NCBI GenBank assembly: GCA_025506515.1
Contig: CM046445.1
Span: 3,221,131 to 3,285,130 of the forward strand
From: Flaveria trinervia
Taxonomy: Eukaryota; Streptophyta; Magnoliopsida; Asterales; Asteraceae
Direction of reading: 5' to 3'
DNA length: 64,000 nt
Shown here: piece after piece, positions 46,185 through 58,262 of the stretch
How the letters are laid out: the number at the start of each line of letters is the position of its first letter
Numbering within the stretch: position 1 is the first letter of the stretch
Position numbers and translations under genes: made by a program
The notes under the pieces: generated by a model
What the model saw: only the letters and a program-made list of their open reading frames with translations
Databases searched by the model: none
Told to the model about the DNA's origin: nothing

Positions 46185-46603
46185 GACATGAGGAGACTTG
46201 AATTCAATTTAACGTTTTCACATGAACTCTTGGAATTTTTCAAATTCAACAAATTTAATTGTAGTGTTTTGCTATGCTTAAGTTTGTTAAGGTTCATTAT
46301 TTATGATTTCATGTGTTCCTTGGCAAAGGTTACAAGATTATTAATCTATAATGTTTAATTGATAAACGTTTGTATCTTAAATGGTTCAAGACATTCGGGA
46401 AGGTTTTGTCATGAGAAAAACACTAGGTATTGGCGTGACACGAGACTCTAAGATAAGTTTAGGATGTTTTTGGATGGAATATAAAAGCTTCTCAAGTAAT
46501 AACTTTAACACAGATCTTAGATGATTGATTCTTGTCTACTTATATCATTAAGGTTTCAAAATTTCATTAGTATAAAGTTGATACGAGAATCATGTTTGTT
46601 ATA
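46185..46603 (-). other. Internal segment of element 5, left of copia
   Basis: Noncoding. It lies between the broken LTR edge and the copia LTR, and no recognised domain is seen. TTATA at 46599-46603 is the left target duplication of copia. Confidence 0.5.
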
Positions 46604-46868
46604 TGTTAGGATCTGGTATTTGAACGAAAAACCTGCTGATTAACGTGTAAACCAAACCAAATAGTGCGGAATCCTATTTGATTGGTGATCCAATCAGTGA
46701 GAACGCACGTAGACACAATTGTGTATTGAATCTAACGTCAAGAATCGATTAGGAATCGATCTACAACGTACTATGAACTTGGAGTATGAACTTAGAGGCT
46801 TCTGGACAGCTAGGGTCCGTCTAGAGTCAAAGTGTATTCAATGCTTACATTTTCCACGAATTAAGTGG

Positions 46869-46876
46869 TATTTATA
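46869..46876 (-). promoter_or_regulatory. TATA box in the copia LTR
   Basis: The - strand reads TATAAATA in CCTATAAATACCACTT. The other LTR has TATAAGTA at the same place (about 58737-58744). Confidence 0.65.
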
Positions 46877-46889
46877 GGTTAGGGTTGCT

Positions 46890-47101
46890 CACTCGGGCGA
46901 CTGAACCATTAGTATGGTTCAGTCGTGCGTTTGATTCATGCGGTTGGTCCATTCGCCCGACTGAGTGTTCATTCGTGCGACTGAGCCATTCTTATGTGAC
47001 AATCATACGACTGATGTAGTCTCCTGGTTCAGTCGTGCGACTGAGTCATTCGCATAAAGTTGTTCATGCGTATGGTCCATTAGCATGGGCCATTCGCATG
47101 A
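46890..47101. repeat. CG-rich palindrome array in the copia 3' LTR
   Basis: Units such as TCAGTCGTGCGACTGA and CCATTCGCATGA. In the sense direction the array ends ~14 bp upstream of the TATA box, an enhancer-like position. Confidence 0.8.
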
Positions 47102-47340
47102 TAACTTCATGTTATTAAGTTTGAATGTATTAAATGTCATAACAATATTTATATTAATTCAATCAACCACAAACCTATATAATCAAGTCAATATGCGTTA
47201 AACAACTCATTAATGAAATATTAAACATTACAAATCACAATCAAATATTCTCATTTTATTAAGTACCTAATATTACATCAGTGTAAGACATTCAAGACAT
47301 ATTAGATTAAGATCAGGATCTAGGTACATATGTATGAACA

Positions 47341-47356
47341 AACTCCCCCTTGGACC
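47341..47356 (-). promoter_or_regulatory. Polypurine tract of copia element
   Basis: The - strand reads GGTCCAAGGGGGAGTT directly before the 3' LTR. Confidence 0.8.
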
Positions 47357-47399
47357 TAGATCTATATATTGTCTTACATCTTTCATAATTTCCTCAAAC

Positions 47400-49184
47400 T
47401 TCTTGTACTTAGCTTCTCTAGTGACTCCTGTATTGATCTCGAAAACGAAACAGAGTCATATCACATTCTGAAATTGTAAAGCTTGTACAATATCTTGTGA
47501 GTCATAGAACAGTGGCCACTTGTATAATGTATAAACATCATTTGCAGACAAGTTGGTAAGCCACATCGGGTCAAACACCCTAATGGTTTCCATGTTACCA
47601 TTTCTGTTCAAGACTATCACTGCCTCTCCCGTTCTCCAATCATAGTACCACCATTTGAAGTGTGGAGTGAAGTCCTATGGCATCTCCCTTAGTGGGATCT
47701 TTGACATTGTACGTGGTGGAATCCACTTCAACACTATTTTTGGTTTGCCAGTTATGGCGTCAACCTCAGATCGTCTGATGTACTTCGTTGGTTGTTAAGG
47801 TTTGAAGTTGACCCATCTGGTGTGGTACTCCCTCTTTAGAGCTGCTTCAAACTAGCCTGACATCTTACGAGGGTCAGCGTATAGCAATTTTAACTTTGCT
47901 AACTAGTTAAGCTCAAAACCTAGAAGAGTCTTCAGATCGTGTGTGAATCTGAAGTACTCAATTCCCTTCTCATGTTTAACAGCGTAAACGTTGAGGTCTT
48001 CAAAATGTGCCCATGCCATGATCCTGCCTACCACCTTTTGATGTTTCTTTACTTTATACAGCTTGGTGTAGACAGTTGACATTGTAGCACTGCGTTGGCC
48101 TCTTATTTCTTCAAAACATGTTGCCCATTCAGCCTTTTTGATGTTGACTTCAGTGTCTGAGGCTTGGGCCTTCTCCTTATTCCTTTCTGACTCTAACTCC
48201 ATTTTATCTAGAGTCTCAAAAGTGTCACTGACAAGAGTGTCTCCCAAATTGGGAATAACATTTCCCTCGTTGTCAATGTACTCTAGATAATGTTGTGCAA
48301 TGACATCTTCAATCTCGATCTCGTTGACATCCTGAAGCTTATCGTCACTATCCACGTGCACAGTCAGAGCGTCTTTCACGATCTCTTCAGCATTCAGTTT
48401 GAACATTTCTGCTATCTGCTTGTCAGTGAGATTGTGAATGATTTCTCCTTCTTCAGGAGTGTACATTACAGATCTCCTGACTCTCCCTTGGAGATCAAGT
48501 ATCATTGTGAGTTTAATACACATTAATTACATATCACATATCACATATATATAAACATTAATTACATAAGTTTAATACATGATTCAGTTACAAAAGTTTT
48601 TCAAGTACAAATGACATCTAATCATAACTTTTGTCTTGATCTATTGATTCTCTAACTTGAGTCAGATATGCAAAACCCTAATATTTAATCAATTTCTCTA
48701 AAGATATTAAATCGGGCTGAAATTTTCACACTGCTAAAGCTTAGTCTCAACTTCACGGTCATTACCTTCTTCTAGGATTTTTAGTACTTCTTTAGCAAGC
48801 TTTTGGCTCCGTTGTGGATCAATCTGCTGTTCATAAGCCACCGCCCATTTGCATAGCATTATTCCCATCTCTTTCCAACATCATCTTCTTCCTCTTCATC
48901 AAACAGGAGAGGATCATGTGAGAGCACGTGGACAGATGGTTTAACATTAGTGCTAAGTAAGCATTCTAGATTTGATCGGAGATTTCATCAAATCCTCCTC
49001 CCTTTGACACTATAAGCTTATGGATGTCATGAGCTAAGCAGTTGAACGGGGGATAAAAGTTTCTCTTGTTGAGCAAACCTGCGTTGATGTCTCCGGTGTA
49101 CTTCATCCTAAAAAATTCAACATATTCACATATGTTGTGCTTGATGTTCATTATCCAATTTTCAACCATAGAGCTGCAACACAA
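47400..49184 (-). pseudogene. Extra reading frame of the copia element, possibly spliced
   Basis: I do not recognise the family. On the - strand three coding-like parts follow one another. (1) 49173-48776: WIMNIKHNICEYVEFFRMKY, LNKRNFYPPFNCLAHDIHK, then an acidic stretch and CKWAVAYEQQIDPQ, with one or two frame breaks. (2) 48486-47903, open: VMYTPEEGEIIHNLTDKQIA, EYIDNEGNVIPNLGDTL, EIRGQRSATMSTVYTKLYKV. (3) 47900-47400, same frame with several stops: YIRRSEVDAITGKPKIVLKW, PHFKWWYYDWRTGEAVIVL, MWLTNLSANDVYTLYKWPLF. Parts 1 and 2 join in frame if 48775-48487 (GTAATG...CCAAG, 289 nt, AT-rich) is an intron; a good acceptor (TTGTGTTGCAG) also precedes part 1. No signal peptide or membrane segment is visible, so an envelope role is not supported. 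Confidence 0.6.
48487..48775 (-). other. Candidate intron in the copia extra frame
   Basis: On the - strand the donor is GAAGAAG|GTAATG and the acceptor CTCCAAG|GGAGAG. The segment is AT-rich and full of stops in all frames, while both sides read on in one frame after removal. Confidence 0.45.
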
Positions 49185-49244
49185 TACTCATATACGTTAG
49201 AATTTGTGTAACAGGATGACATTTGAGATTTAATGAACTTGATT

Positions 49245-49435
49245 CATTTAGTACAGTCGTGCGATTGGGCTCAGTCGTACAATTAAGCTTGCGACTGAAC
49301 TTTGTCGTATATTGTACCATGCGATTGGAACAGTCATGCGATAGAACCCATAAGCATGGTTCATACGTGCGCTTGAGTCATTCGGCTAACTCAATCGTGC
49401 GACTGGAGTTCATCAGCGTGTCTATTCGTATACCT
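49245..49435. repeat. CG-rich palindrome array upstream of the extra frame
   Basis: Units such as CAGTCGTGCGATTGG and CAATCGTGCGACTGG, just outside the candidate acceptor of the extra frame. Confidence 0.75.
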
Positions 49436-49747
49436 CACTGTTAAACACAAAAGATTTTACTCTGTATCAAGACATGACATTTCACTTTGTGTTTACAATC
49501 ATTTTGACCGAAGAGACTCAAATTAGCACTTAGATTCATTTAGGCCTACATGTGTGAACACTTAAGTGTTCTATACTCAAGAGGAGTCTTGATTACGCGT
49601 TTTTGGTAATTTCAACACTTAAAGACTGCATTTAAGACCTTTATTTTGATCGAGCTTAGTTGAAGTGTACTTGTAGACGGGTAGAGTAATGGTTAGAATC
49701 ACAAACACAATGCTACAGCAATGAAACGCAATTTTGGCAGAGTACCA

Positions 49748-50128
49748 ATGCTCTCGTGCGACTTTAGAGGCGATTAGGAGTGATAAGTTACTACCTCCGA
49801 CGCCCCCTCTATTTATACTGGAGTTTCTTTTAGTAGTGCGACTAAGCCCAGTCGCACAGTTGTTTCGTGCGACTAAAGATCAGTTGTGCGACTGGCACAG
49901 TCGGTCACCTTCAGTCGTGCGACTGTGTCATTCGGTCACCTTTATCTATGTGATTCGCACATTTTAGGTGTCCAATCGTGTGGTTTTAGTCATACCAACG
50001 GTCGAATCACATGTATGTCCCATACGTGTGGGTTAATCGTGCGATTGGGCACATTCGTATCCTTCAATCGTACGACTGGTCCTTGCTCATGGTCCAGTCG
50101 TGCGAATGAATCATGCTCATGGTTTTTG
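49748..50128. repeat. Second internal CG-rich palindrome array of copia
   Basis: About 15 units, among them TCAGTCGTGCGACTG (49912-49926 region) and CAATCGTACGACTGG. Noncoding. Confidence 0.78.
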
Positions 50129-50188
50129 ACTTTAAGACCATTTTACATTTTACACCCCTTTTAACTTATGAATAAACGTTATGAGCAC

Positions 50189-50326
50189 TTAATCATCTCA
50201 GACATAATCATTTTATCCTGAAAAAACCTTTGATCACCTCAGACGTGATCCTTTTTAAAACATTTTGTCACCTCAGACGTGACCCATTTTTATTTGAAAG
50301 CACGTGTGGTCACCTCAGACGTGACC
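50189..50326 (-). repeat. Four tandem CTCAGAC-loop hairpins
   Basis: The + strand shows GATCAC-CTCAGAC-GTGATC (50232-50250), GTCAC-CTCAGAC-GTGAC (50267-50283) and GGTCAC-CTCAGAC-GTGACC (50308-50326), spaced 35-41 bp. A decayed copy lies near 50191-50209. The loop is constant and the stems stay paired with changed bases. Confidence 0.7.
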
Positions 50327-50329
50327 TTT

Positions 50330-51739
50330 TAGATGATAAGGTTTCTCATCAACTTCCATGATATAGTCCGATACTAAACATACTGAATTTGACAAACTTT
50401 GTACAAAAATAAAAGAGATAACACTGACATTTAAAACTAAGACATGTTTTTGTGTTTTTGTGAGGGTTAACTCCTAAGATGTAATTCTAAGGAATAATTT
50501 TTCTAAGAAAGCAGCTTCAATCATTTAGACCATACATGGACCAATTCAATTTGGAATCATACAGGATACTCAAATCATTCAGGACAAGTTATTTAATACC
50601 TTTGATGCTCTATTCTTGTTATTCATCTGGAGTCATTTAGCAAATTTAGGAAATCATACTAGTACTATTAGGTCCCCACACTGATTTGAACTTTCAAGAA
50701 TTGTAGCCATAATGATTGTCAGTATACTTGTCCTCTTAAATCCATACACAAACTTTCAACATAGATTGGTGATCATTTAAGGTTTGTTTATTTCAACAAG
50801 CATTTGTGGATCCCACACTTATATGGTAATCAACATTCCTCAGGATATTTTTGAGTGGTCTCAGGGTAGTATTCAAGAAGAAACTATTCTTAGAACTTTC
50901 AAAGAGAAGCCAAGCCTCAGGTTAGTGCCACCGCACAGCAGAGAGGCGGCAAACAACAATGAGTTCTAGAATATATAGATTATGCTTATCCTCAGGTTAG
51001 TGTCACCGCACAGCAGAGAGGCACATAACCTATCTTCTTGTTTGAGCAATTTCATTCTTTTTGCACAGATCTCCCTAACAACATAGGTTATCAGTTTGAT
51101 TGTATTTGCATTTTTATGTGCTTTTGCTCATGCTTTGGTCTTACGCACACATTTGTGGCGTTTATTTTGCTCGTCACCCCTTATTGGAATCCTGTTGATT
51201 GTGTTAACCAGGGATAAGGTGATACCCACAGCTAGTCAAACATTTTAGTTTAATCTTGAGATCACCAAAAAGGTCTAGTCATCTATTGTGTTGAATCTAC
51301 CGACATATCATCTGTGGTCTATCAACCTCTAGGTCTACTTTCTTTGTGTTACCTTAGTAGTAGCTAGCTTATCTATCATATGTCCTTTTATATTGCTCAG
51401 ACTACACAGACTTATACTTGAGCTTTGCATCTTTTTCAATTTTGATTTTTAAAGTCCCAAATGGTTTGTTCCTGTGTACTATCATATTCCAAAGATTGAA
51501 TCGGTATCACACATACGATCTTATTATTATCAGCTTGCCTCTCCTTCTCCCTCGTTTTTTTTGTATATTACTGCCTAAACCTATTCTCCCCCTAAAATTA
51601 TAAAACCGCCACGGATTAGCGTTTTAGGATTTTAATAAGCAAAGAAAGAGACCAATTTTAATTAAACTACTTAAAATTAAGCAAATAAAATAAATAAATA
51701 AATTGAAAAAATAAAAGAAACTTGACAAGACGCATCGGA
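50330..51739. other. Noncoding segment between copia pol and the hairpin cluster
   Basis: No domain is recognised. A 31-bp direct repeat, CTCAGGTTAGTGYCACCGCA plus CAGCAGAGAGGC, occurs at 50916-50947 and 50991-51021. Pyrimidine-rich stretches lie at 51420-51600. Confidence 0.5.
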
Positions 51740-53253
51740 CTATGCATGGTCATCTTCAGGAATGACCTCACTTTTCTTTTTAACTCCGTTGACCTCTAAC
51801 AAGTATAGAAAACATGGTTTGTCAAATGCCTTTGTATAGAGGTCAGCACATTGAAAATCTGTATTTATTTTTACCACATCGATTAAGTTCTTTTCAAAGC
51901 AATCACATATAAAGTGATATTTAATTCTGATGTGTTTGGTCTTAGGATGTTGGACCAGGTTTTTAGTGACTGTAATTGCAGTAGAGTTATCAACAAAGAT
52001 AGGAGTAGAAGAGAAATTCAAACCGTAATCCCGCATTTGCTGTTGAATCCATATGATTTGAGAACAGCAGCTTGTAGCAGCAACGTATTCGGCTTCATAG
52101 GTTGACAATGCAACCGAGGTCTGCTTCTTACACTGCCAGGTTACTAATCTTCTCCCAAAGAACTGACACCCTGCTGATGTAGACTTGTAGTTCATCTTGC
52201 AGCCGTCGTAATCCGAGTCGCTATATGTTGTAAGCTCAAAGTCATCATCATGAGGATACCACAACCCAAGTGTGGGTGTGCCCTTCAGATAATGAAAAAT
52301 CCTTTTGACCACAATAAGATGGTTCACCTTAGGCTTTGCCTAATATCGTGAGCATAAACATGTAGCATACATGATATCAGGTCGTGAGGCAGTGAGATAC
52401 ATGAGAGATCCAATCATCCCTCGGTACATAGTGGCATCAACCAGATCACCATTCTCGTTGGGTGCTACATCATGATTTGTAGCAAGTGGAGTTCCAGCTG
52501 CAGAAGCATTCTCCATGTCAAATCGATTGAGAATATCACCTACATACTTGGTCTGATGTAGGAAAATCCCATTTGGTATCTGATCCACCTGTAACCCGAG
52601 AAAGAACTTCATCTCACCCATTGCACTCATCTCAAACTCTGCCTTCATTACTGCTTCAAACTCTTTACATAATTCTTCATTCTTGGAACCGAAGATTATG
52701 TTATAAACATAGATTGTACCAGCAGTAAATCTCCATCTTTTTCTTTGATAAATAGTGTACAGTCAATGACTCCCCTGCAAAACCCGTGTTTCACAAGATA
52801 AGTCGAGAGTTTCTCATACCAGGCCCTCGGATCTTGATGAAGCCCGTATAGCGCCTTGTCGAGTTTGTAAACTCTGTCCCGATGATATGGATCCTCAAAT
52901 CCCTCGGGTTGACTGACATACACTGTCTCTCGAATCTCCCCATGAAGGAACGCACTCTTCACATCCAATTGATAAACTTTTATTTTCATATAAGATGCAT
53001 AGGCAAGGAAGATGCGGATTGCTTCCATCCTTGCCATGGGTGCAAATACTTCATTGTAGTCAATACCCTCAACTTGTCGAAAACCATGAACAACAAGCCA
53101 AGCCTTGTTTCTGGTGATCACTCCTTGATCATCTTTCTTGCATTTCAAGACCCATTTGGTGCCAATGACCTTAACACCTTTAGGTCTATCCACTAGAGTC
53201 CATACACCCAACTTCTTAAACTGAAGAAGTTCTTCATGCATGGCACTCACCAA
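51740..53253 (-). pseudogene. Copia reverse transcriptase and RNase H (broken)
   Basis: RT: GVWTLVDRPKGVKVIGTKWV, EVFAPMARMEAIRIFLAYAS, QLDVKSAFLHGEI, KALYGLHQDPRAWYEKLS. The catalytic YVDDIIFGS reads Y-V-Y-N-I-I-F-G-S near 52705 after a frame change, losing both aspartates. Then GEMKFFLGLQVDQIPNGIFL and GSLMYLTASRPDIMYATCL; RNase H follows with YSDSDYDGCKMNYKSTSG-like sequence, LSTYEAEYVAATSCCSQIIW and VQHPKTKHIRIKYHFI. Breaks occur near 52700, 52640 and 52335. The end PEDDHA-stop at 51740 closes pol. Confidence 0.87.
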
Positions 53254-53372
53254 GCCTCATCATTCAATTCTTCACTAACATACTTTGGCTCAAACTAAGA
53301 CACAAAGCAACGGTAAGCACCATCGTGAAGGTATCCCTTTTCCATCACAGAGGCATAATCAGCTGAGTACAA

Positions 53373-55150
53373 CTAATTTCTAGTCTGAACCCCTGATCTC
53401 ACATCTCCTATAACATTATCCAAAGGATGATAGACGTTTAGACGTGAGCCGGGAGTTATTAGAACAACTTCCTCAGAATCAAGATTGTGAACATTTGGTT
53501 CTGGATCTAAGGCAATAGGAGTTTGAGGTTTCGAAGGCTCAGAAGCATCACTATCAGATACTTGTGGACTTGTGGTAGGCGGAACCTGTACATCCTGGTT
53601 GTTCTGATCATTTTCCACATTTTCTTCATCAGAGGAAGAGTCACTCACATCAAGTGCTCCCCCTGAGTTGGTAGATGAGTGACTTTGTGAACTAGATGGT
53701 ATTGAATCTTGAGATGGTGTGGTCAAGACATCATACATCATCTTCTTTGCCAACTCGTCTTTCGAAGCAGAGAGAGGTATGTTGAAGGACTTAAAGAATC
53801 CATCATAGTTAAAGAAGTAAGCAGGCCTTTTTCCAGCAGGTGGTGTGATGTATCTCTGAACATCAACATTACACCACACCTCTACTTGACCTGTTGAGTT
53901 GTTGTAAACTCACTTCTTCGGTATGTTATATCCTAGAAAGATCCCTTCATCAACCTTCTCACTGAATTTTCCCTCTTGAGTTTTCTTCAACAAGGTGCAC
54001 GGAGCGCCAAACGGCTTGAGATACTCTAAGTTAGGTTTACATTGTTGTAATAACTCGTAGCACGTTTTTCCATGGCGTTTAACTACCAGAACTTGATTAA
54101 GTGCATAACATGCATTTGCCACTGCTTCAATCCAGAATTGAATGGGCAGATTCAAGTCTGCCAGCATAGTTTGTGTTGTCTCTATCAAGCTGCGATTCTT
54201 CCATTCAGCAACCCCGTTCATCTAAGGAGTGTAGGCAGAGGTAAATTGATGCACAATTTCCTTTTCCTTGCAATAGGCCTCCATCCACCGATTCTTGAAC
54301 TCGGTTCCGTTGTCTGAGCGCACCTGTCGTACCTTCAGCTTGTATAGGGATTCTAGTGTAGTGACCAATTCCTTGAAGGATTCAAATGTTTTGATTTGGA
54401 TTTCAGAAACATTACCTAAGAGAATCTTGAGTAATCATCAGTAACTACATAGCAATACAAATCGCCTGTGATGCTTCTTGTACTGACTGGACCAAACAGA
54501 TCCATGTGAAGGAGCTCAAGAGGAAGTTCTAAGAATGAACTTTCTTTTCTTATGTGACTTCTTCGCCTATTTGCCCTTTTTGCACGCAACACAAAAATCC
54601 GGAGTTGGAAGTTTTTGACATTTACTCCTCTCACAAGATCATTCTGGATCAAGTAATTCATTTTCCTCAGATTTATGTGTCCCATTCTCCTATGCCAGGA
54701 GATGGAGTCGTTCTCAGTAGCTTTGGACAAGAAGCATTGGACTTCACGATCTGTTGAGGAGGCCTTTGAGAGATCCAAAACATAAAGATCATTATATCTT
54801 GAAGCTGACATTAGGACTTGGTCCTCCAGGATCACATAGTCCTTCTTCAGAACGTAGCACTTCTTGTTGTGAAAGACTACTTTGAAGCCTTTATCACATA
54901 TCTGAGAAACTAAAAGTAAGTTATTTTGTAATTGTTGGACATAGTTTACCTTATCAAACTTAACTTTCTTATTTCCCACTTCCCCTTGGGCTGTGATGTA
55001 CTCGCCTTTGTTTCCAGCAAATGAAACATGCCCTCCTTTGATTTGTCTGACGTTTGATAAGAGAGCTTTGTTCCCTGACATGTGCCTGGATGCTCCGCTA
55101 TCTACAATCCATGTATTAGTTTCAGCACTATAGCGAATGCCCTACACATG
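53373..55150 (-). pseudogene. Copia protease end, GAG-pre-integrase and integrase (broken)
   Basis: WIVDSGASRHMSG near 55120-55080 is the intact D-S-G protease site. Next come the pre-integrase zinc finger WHRRMGHINLRKMNYL and the core start GPVSTRSITGDLYCYVVTDD near 54450. The second half (54221-53910) reads MNGVAEWKNRSLIETTQTML and FGAPCTLLKKTQEGKF. 53879-53373 is the Ser/Glu-rich linker before RT. Stops lie near 55140, 54415, 54225 and 53908. Confidence 0.85.
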
Positions 55151-55292
55151 CAATGAAAACATTAGTTCATGTTAGGAACCTAAGCCTTCACTGGCTTGGG
55201 TTTCCCCGAGGCATCACACATCATAAACTCAACCCATTGACCATTTGAGGTTGAGGGAAGCCCAAATTTCTGTTTGTTCTCATTTTCAGACA

Positions 55293-57988
55293 CTAAGGCA
55301 TATTTTCTTTCCATAGGCCAGCTTTGTGTAGGGCCTGTTTGTGATAAACAGACGACTGGCTGATGGGTTGAACTTTGGGTTCACTATCTCTTTTAGGAGG
55401 CGTCACTGAGTTCCTCTTAAAAGAGGTAGGTGTTGATACAGGAAGTTGAAATTTCCTCCTCGGTGTCTGATAATAAGGACAATGAGACGCTATGTGACCG
55501 TACTCTCCACAATTATAGCAGGATCTGCTTTCAACTTTTTGGTTTATATGTTTTGGTGGAGATGCAGATGTCACACGGTAGACCTTATTATGTTTAGATT
55601 GAGACACTTCTTTGGTAGATGTATGATTGGGTTTTACAAACTTAATTGCTTTACCTGGTTTTATATCTTTTATTTCTTGTTTACCTAGACTTTGACATGA
55701 TGCTCGTGATTGATTAGGTCTAATAGTCTTTATGGGTTCTGATTTTACTTTGTTTGACCCTGACTTTAAATTAACCATTTCAAACTCTATTTCCAAGTTA
55801 ACACAAGGCATCTTTCCTTTTGCCTTTGAAGTGGCCTCCTTTTGTTTAATGTTAGATTCATTGGATTTACTTACGGAATCTGGGTCACTAACAAGAGGAG
55901 TGGACACCACATGATCCTTGATGGGGTTTTTGTTAATTGGTTTAATTTTGGTGTTCATCAAGGTCTCAGGTGGTGGTGGAACCACTTTGTATCCCAATCC
56001 CTCCCCATTGTTTCTCTCTCTTACTAAGTGTTGGACAATGTGAGATGAGCTTGTCCAACTGTGCAGTTTTTGTTTTAAGGAGTTAACTTCTACTTCTAAA
56101 ACTGCTTTCTGCTTTTTAGTGTCCTCTAGGGAGTTAAGATAGTACCTAATGTCATTTTCTTGGTTAAAGGCAACTACTTCTGTTTCCTAAGCTGTTTGTT
56201 CAATAGGTCTATCTTTTCTTTGTAACTGTGCTCGTTTTGTTTTAATACTCTATTTGCCTCAATGCATAGTTCCAGATCCTTTACTAAGCTATCATTATGA
56301 TCTAATAATCTAGAAAATTTCAAATTTATACTTTCTCTAAATTTATTGCAATCTAAACAAGCATGATTATTAAACAACTGGTCAGTAGTACTTACCTGAG
56401 ATGTTGAAGACGAATCAGCCATGAGCGCAGAATCTGTTGTCTCTGGTTTTGGTGATTCTGACGTTGATGCAGATTTTTCTTCTTCAGGCAGGTGGTTGAC
56501 CACATGTGCAGTGTCTTCAGAATTTGACATCGCGATCTCTACTGCTATATCTACCTCATTGGCGGAATCGTCATCAATGTCCTCCACACTAGCTATGTTG
56601 GACTCTCCCGGTGAGACGAACCGAAAGCTCCAGTCCTGTCCTTCATCCTCATTAGCAGTCAAGGCTTTGGGGTCCTTTCTTGATGAAGTAGAACTGCTAG
56701 ATGTGGCCTTGTCCTGACGATTAAAGGACGAGAAGGGATTGCCATTACCAGTCTCCTTTGGCTTCACACACTCCCGCTTGAAGTGCCCCTTCTCACCATA
56801 GTTGAAACAAGTTACCTTTGACTTGTCGAAGCCAAAGGTTGTGTCCTTGGTTGCAACCAAGTTCTGTCCAGTATTTTTGACAAACTTTTTAGCTCGTCAG
56901 ACAGCACTTGCCAAAGCCCACATTATGTCCATTCGTTCCAACTCCATCTCGTCCACCTGTTCATAATCCTCATTTGCCAGGTGACAATCTCCTATCTTTC
57001 CAGCAACTAGTCCATCATAGGAGTGGACTACAGCAGCTAAGAGGTCCATGTGTTCTTTGGCCACCTCAACAGTCACATTACCGAAGTTGTCAGTTTTCAA
57101 TTTTGCTGCTTTAGCTTCAGGTATGATATACTGGATGTCGGACGACCCTGACGTTTTGGACCCTGAAGTAGAAGTTTGTGTTGGAACTGCTGAGCTTGAG
57201 ACGTAGGTAGTATGTAGTGGTGCTCCAGATGTCTTGGCCTGAGGAGTCGCATTGTAGTGTGCAGGATTCTGGTCATAGTTGGCTTTTTGTGCTCTGTACT
57301 TCATCCTAAGCTCCTCTTCTCTCAGTTTCAGAATGGAGTCATTTATATCTAACTTCGAGAGCATCCCATTCTATTTGAGATTTGAAACGAAAGAAGCCCA
57401 TTTCTCCGGTAATCCATCAGCAAAGTTGGATACCTTATCCTCCATCGACGTAATTACTCCATGAGTGTGCATCTCACTCATCAATTGGTAGAATCTGTCG
57501 ATCACATCATCCAGACCTTCCTTTCCCATTAAAGAGAAGTTGTCAAACTCCTTCTTCAAAGCTTTGGCCTTAATGGCCTTGAGTGAGGCATTTCTGTCAT
57601 ACCTCTTCTCCAACGCATCCCATAGTTTCTTTGCTTGAGTGTATTCCGAATACTGATGGAAGATATCCTTCGAAATAAACTGAGTGAGCAAAGCATAGAC
57701 TTTCTTCTCAGCGTTGTGTTTTACCTTTTGTGCATCAGACATGCCACTTAGTGTAAGTATGACTCCGTCAGCTCCTACTGGCATAGTATACCCTGACTCT
57801 ATTGCCTCCCACAAATTTGTATCTACTCCATTTAAGTAGATTTCGAAACGTTGCTTCCATTGTGGATAGTCGTCTAACGTGATAAGCTTCGGGGGTTTAT
57901 TGTGAATTCCCACTTCATTCTCCAACAACAGTAGATTCTGAATACGAGTATCTCTACTTGTTGTGTATGCTGAAAACTGGTCCTCCAT
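55293..57988 (-). pseudogene. Copia gag region with coiled-coil and zinc knuckles (broken)
   Basis: Start at 57988 (MEDQFSAYTTSRDTRIQNLL). The copia gag core follows: LDDYPQWKQRFEIYLNGVD, KKLWDALEKRYDRNAS, FYQLMSEMHTHGVITSMEDK. A first knuckle near 56826 reads CFNYGEKGHFKREC, with the second Cys replaced by Tyr. A coiled-coil-like stretch (LELCIEANRVLKQNEHSYKE) lies near 56250. A second, intact knuckle, CYNCGEYGHIASHC, lies near 55515. Stops or frame changes occur near 57368, 56895 and 56172. The gag is much longer than in ordinary copia elements. Confidence 0.83.
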
Positions 57989-58019
57989 TTCACTTAACTT
58001 TACTATTTAACAAACTACT

Positions 58020-58262
58020 GGTGTGTGCGAATGAAGGTATGCGATTGGGCGGATTCGGGCGATTGAACTAGGTGAATGGTTCAATCATGCGACTGAACAA
58101 ATGTGGATGAGTCAGTCGGCCGAATGAACTAATGTGGTTGAACTGTCCGAATAGGGTTCTCAATCGTACGAATGAGTGTACAAATGAGTCCAATCGTGCG
58201 GTTGGAGAATGCGAATGAACTCAGTCGTGCGATTGAGCCAATCATGCGACTGAACCTGCTGA
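58020..58262. repeat. CG-rich palindrome array in the copia leader
   Basis: Between gag and the primer site. Units include CAATCGTACGAATGAG and CAGTCGTGCGATTGAG. It would be part of the element RNA. Confidence 0.78.

Larger units (their letters stand above)
46604..47340 (-). repeat. 3' LTR of copia element
   Basis: It runs from TGTTAGGATCTGG to ATGAACA on the + strand and pairs with 58481-59206. The LTRs are close but not identical, so the insertion is not very recent. Confidence 0.92.

Noticed and set aside
47400..49184. Envelope gene of a plant retrovirus-like element
   Set aside because: Position fits, but no signal peptide, membrane span or fusion-like segment is visible.
46890..50128. 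Palindrome arrays as a CRISPR array
   Set aside because: Units are degenerate and have no constant repeat-spacer pattern; the DNA is clearly plant nuclear and lies in LTRs.
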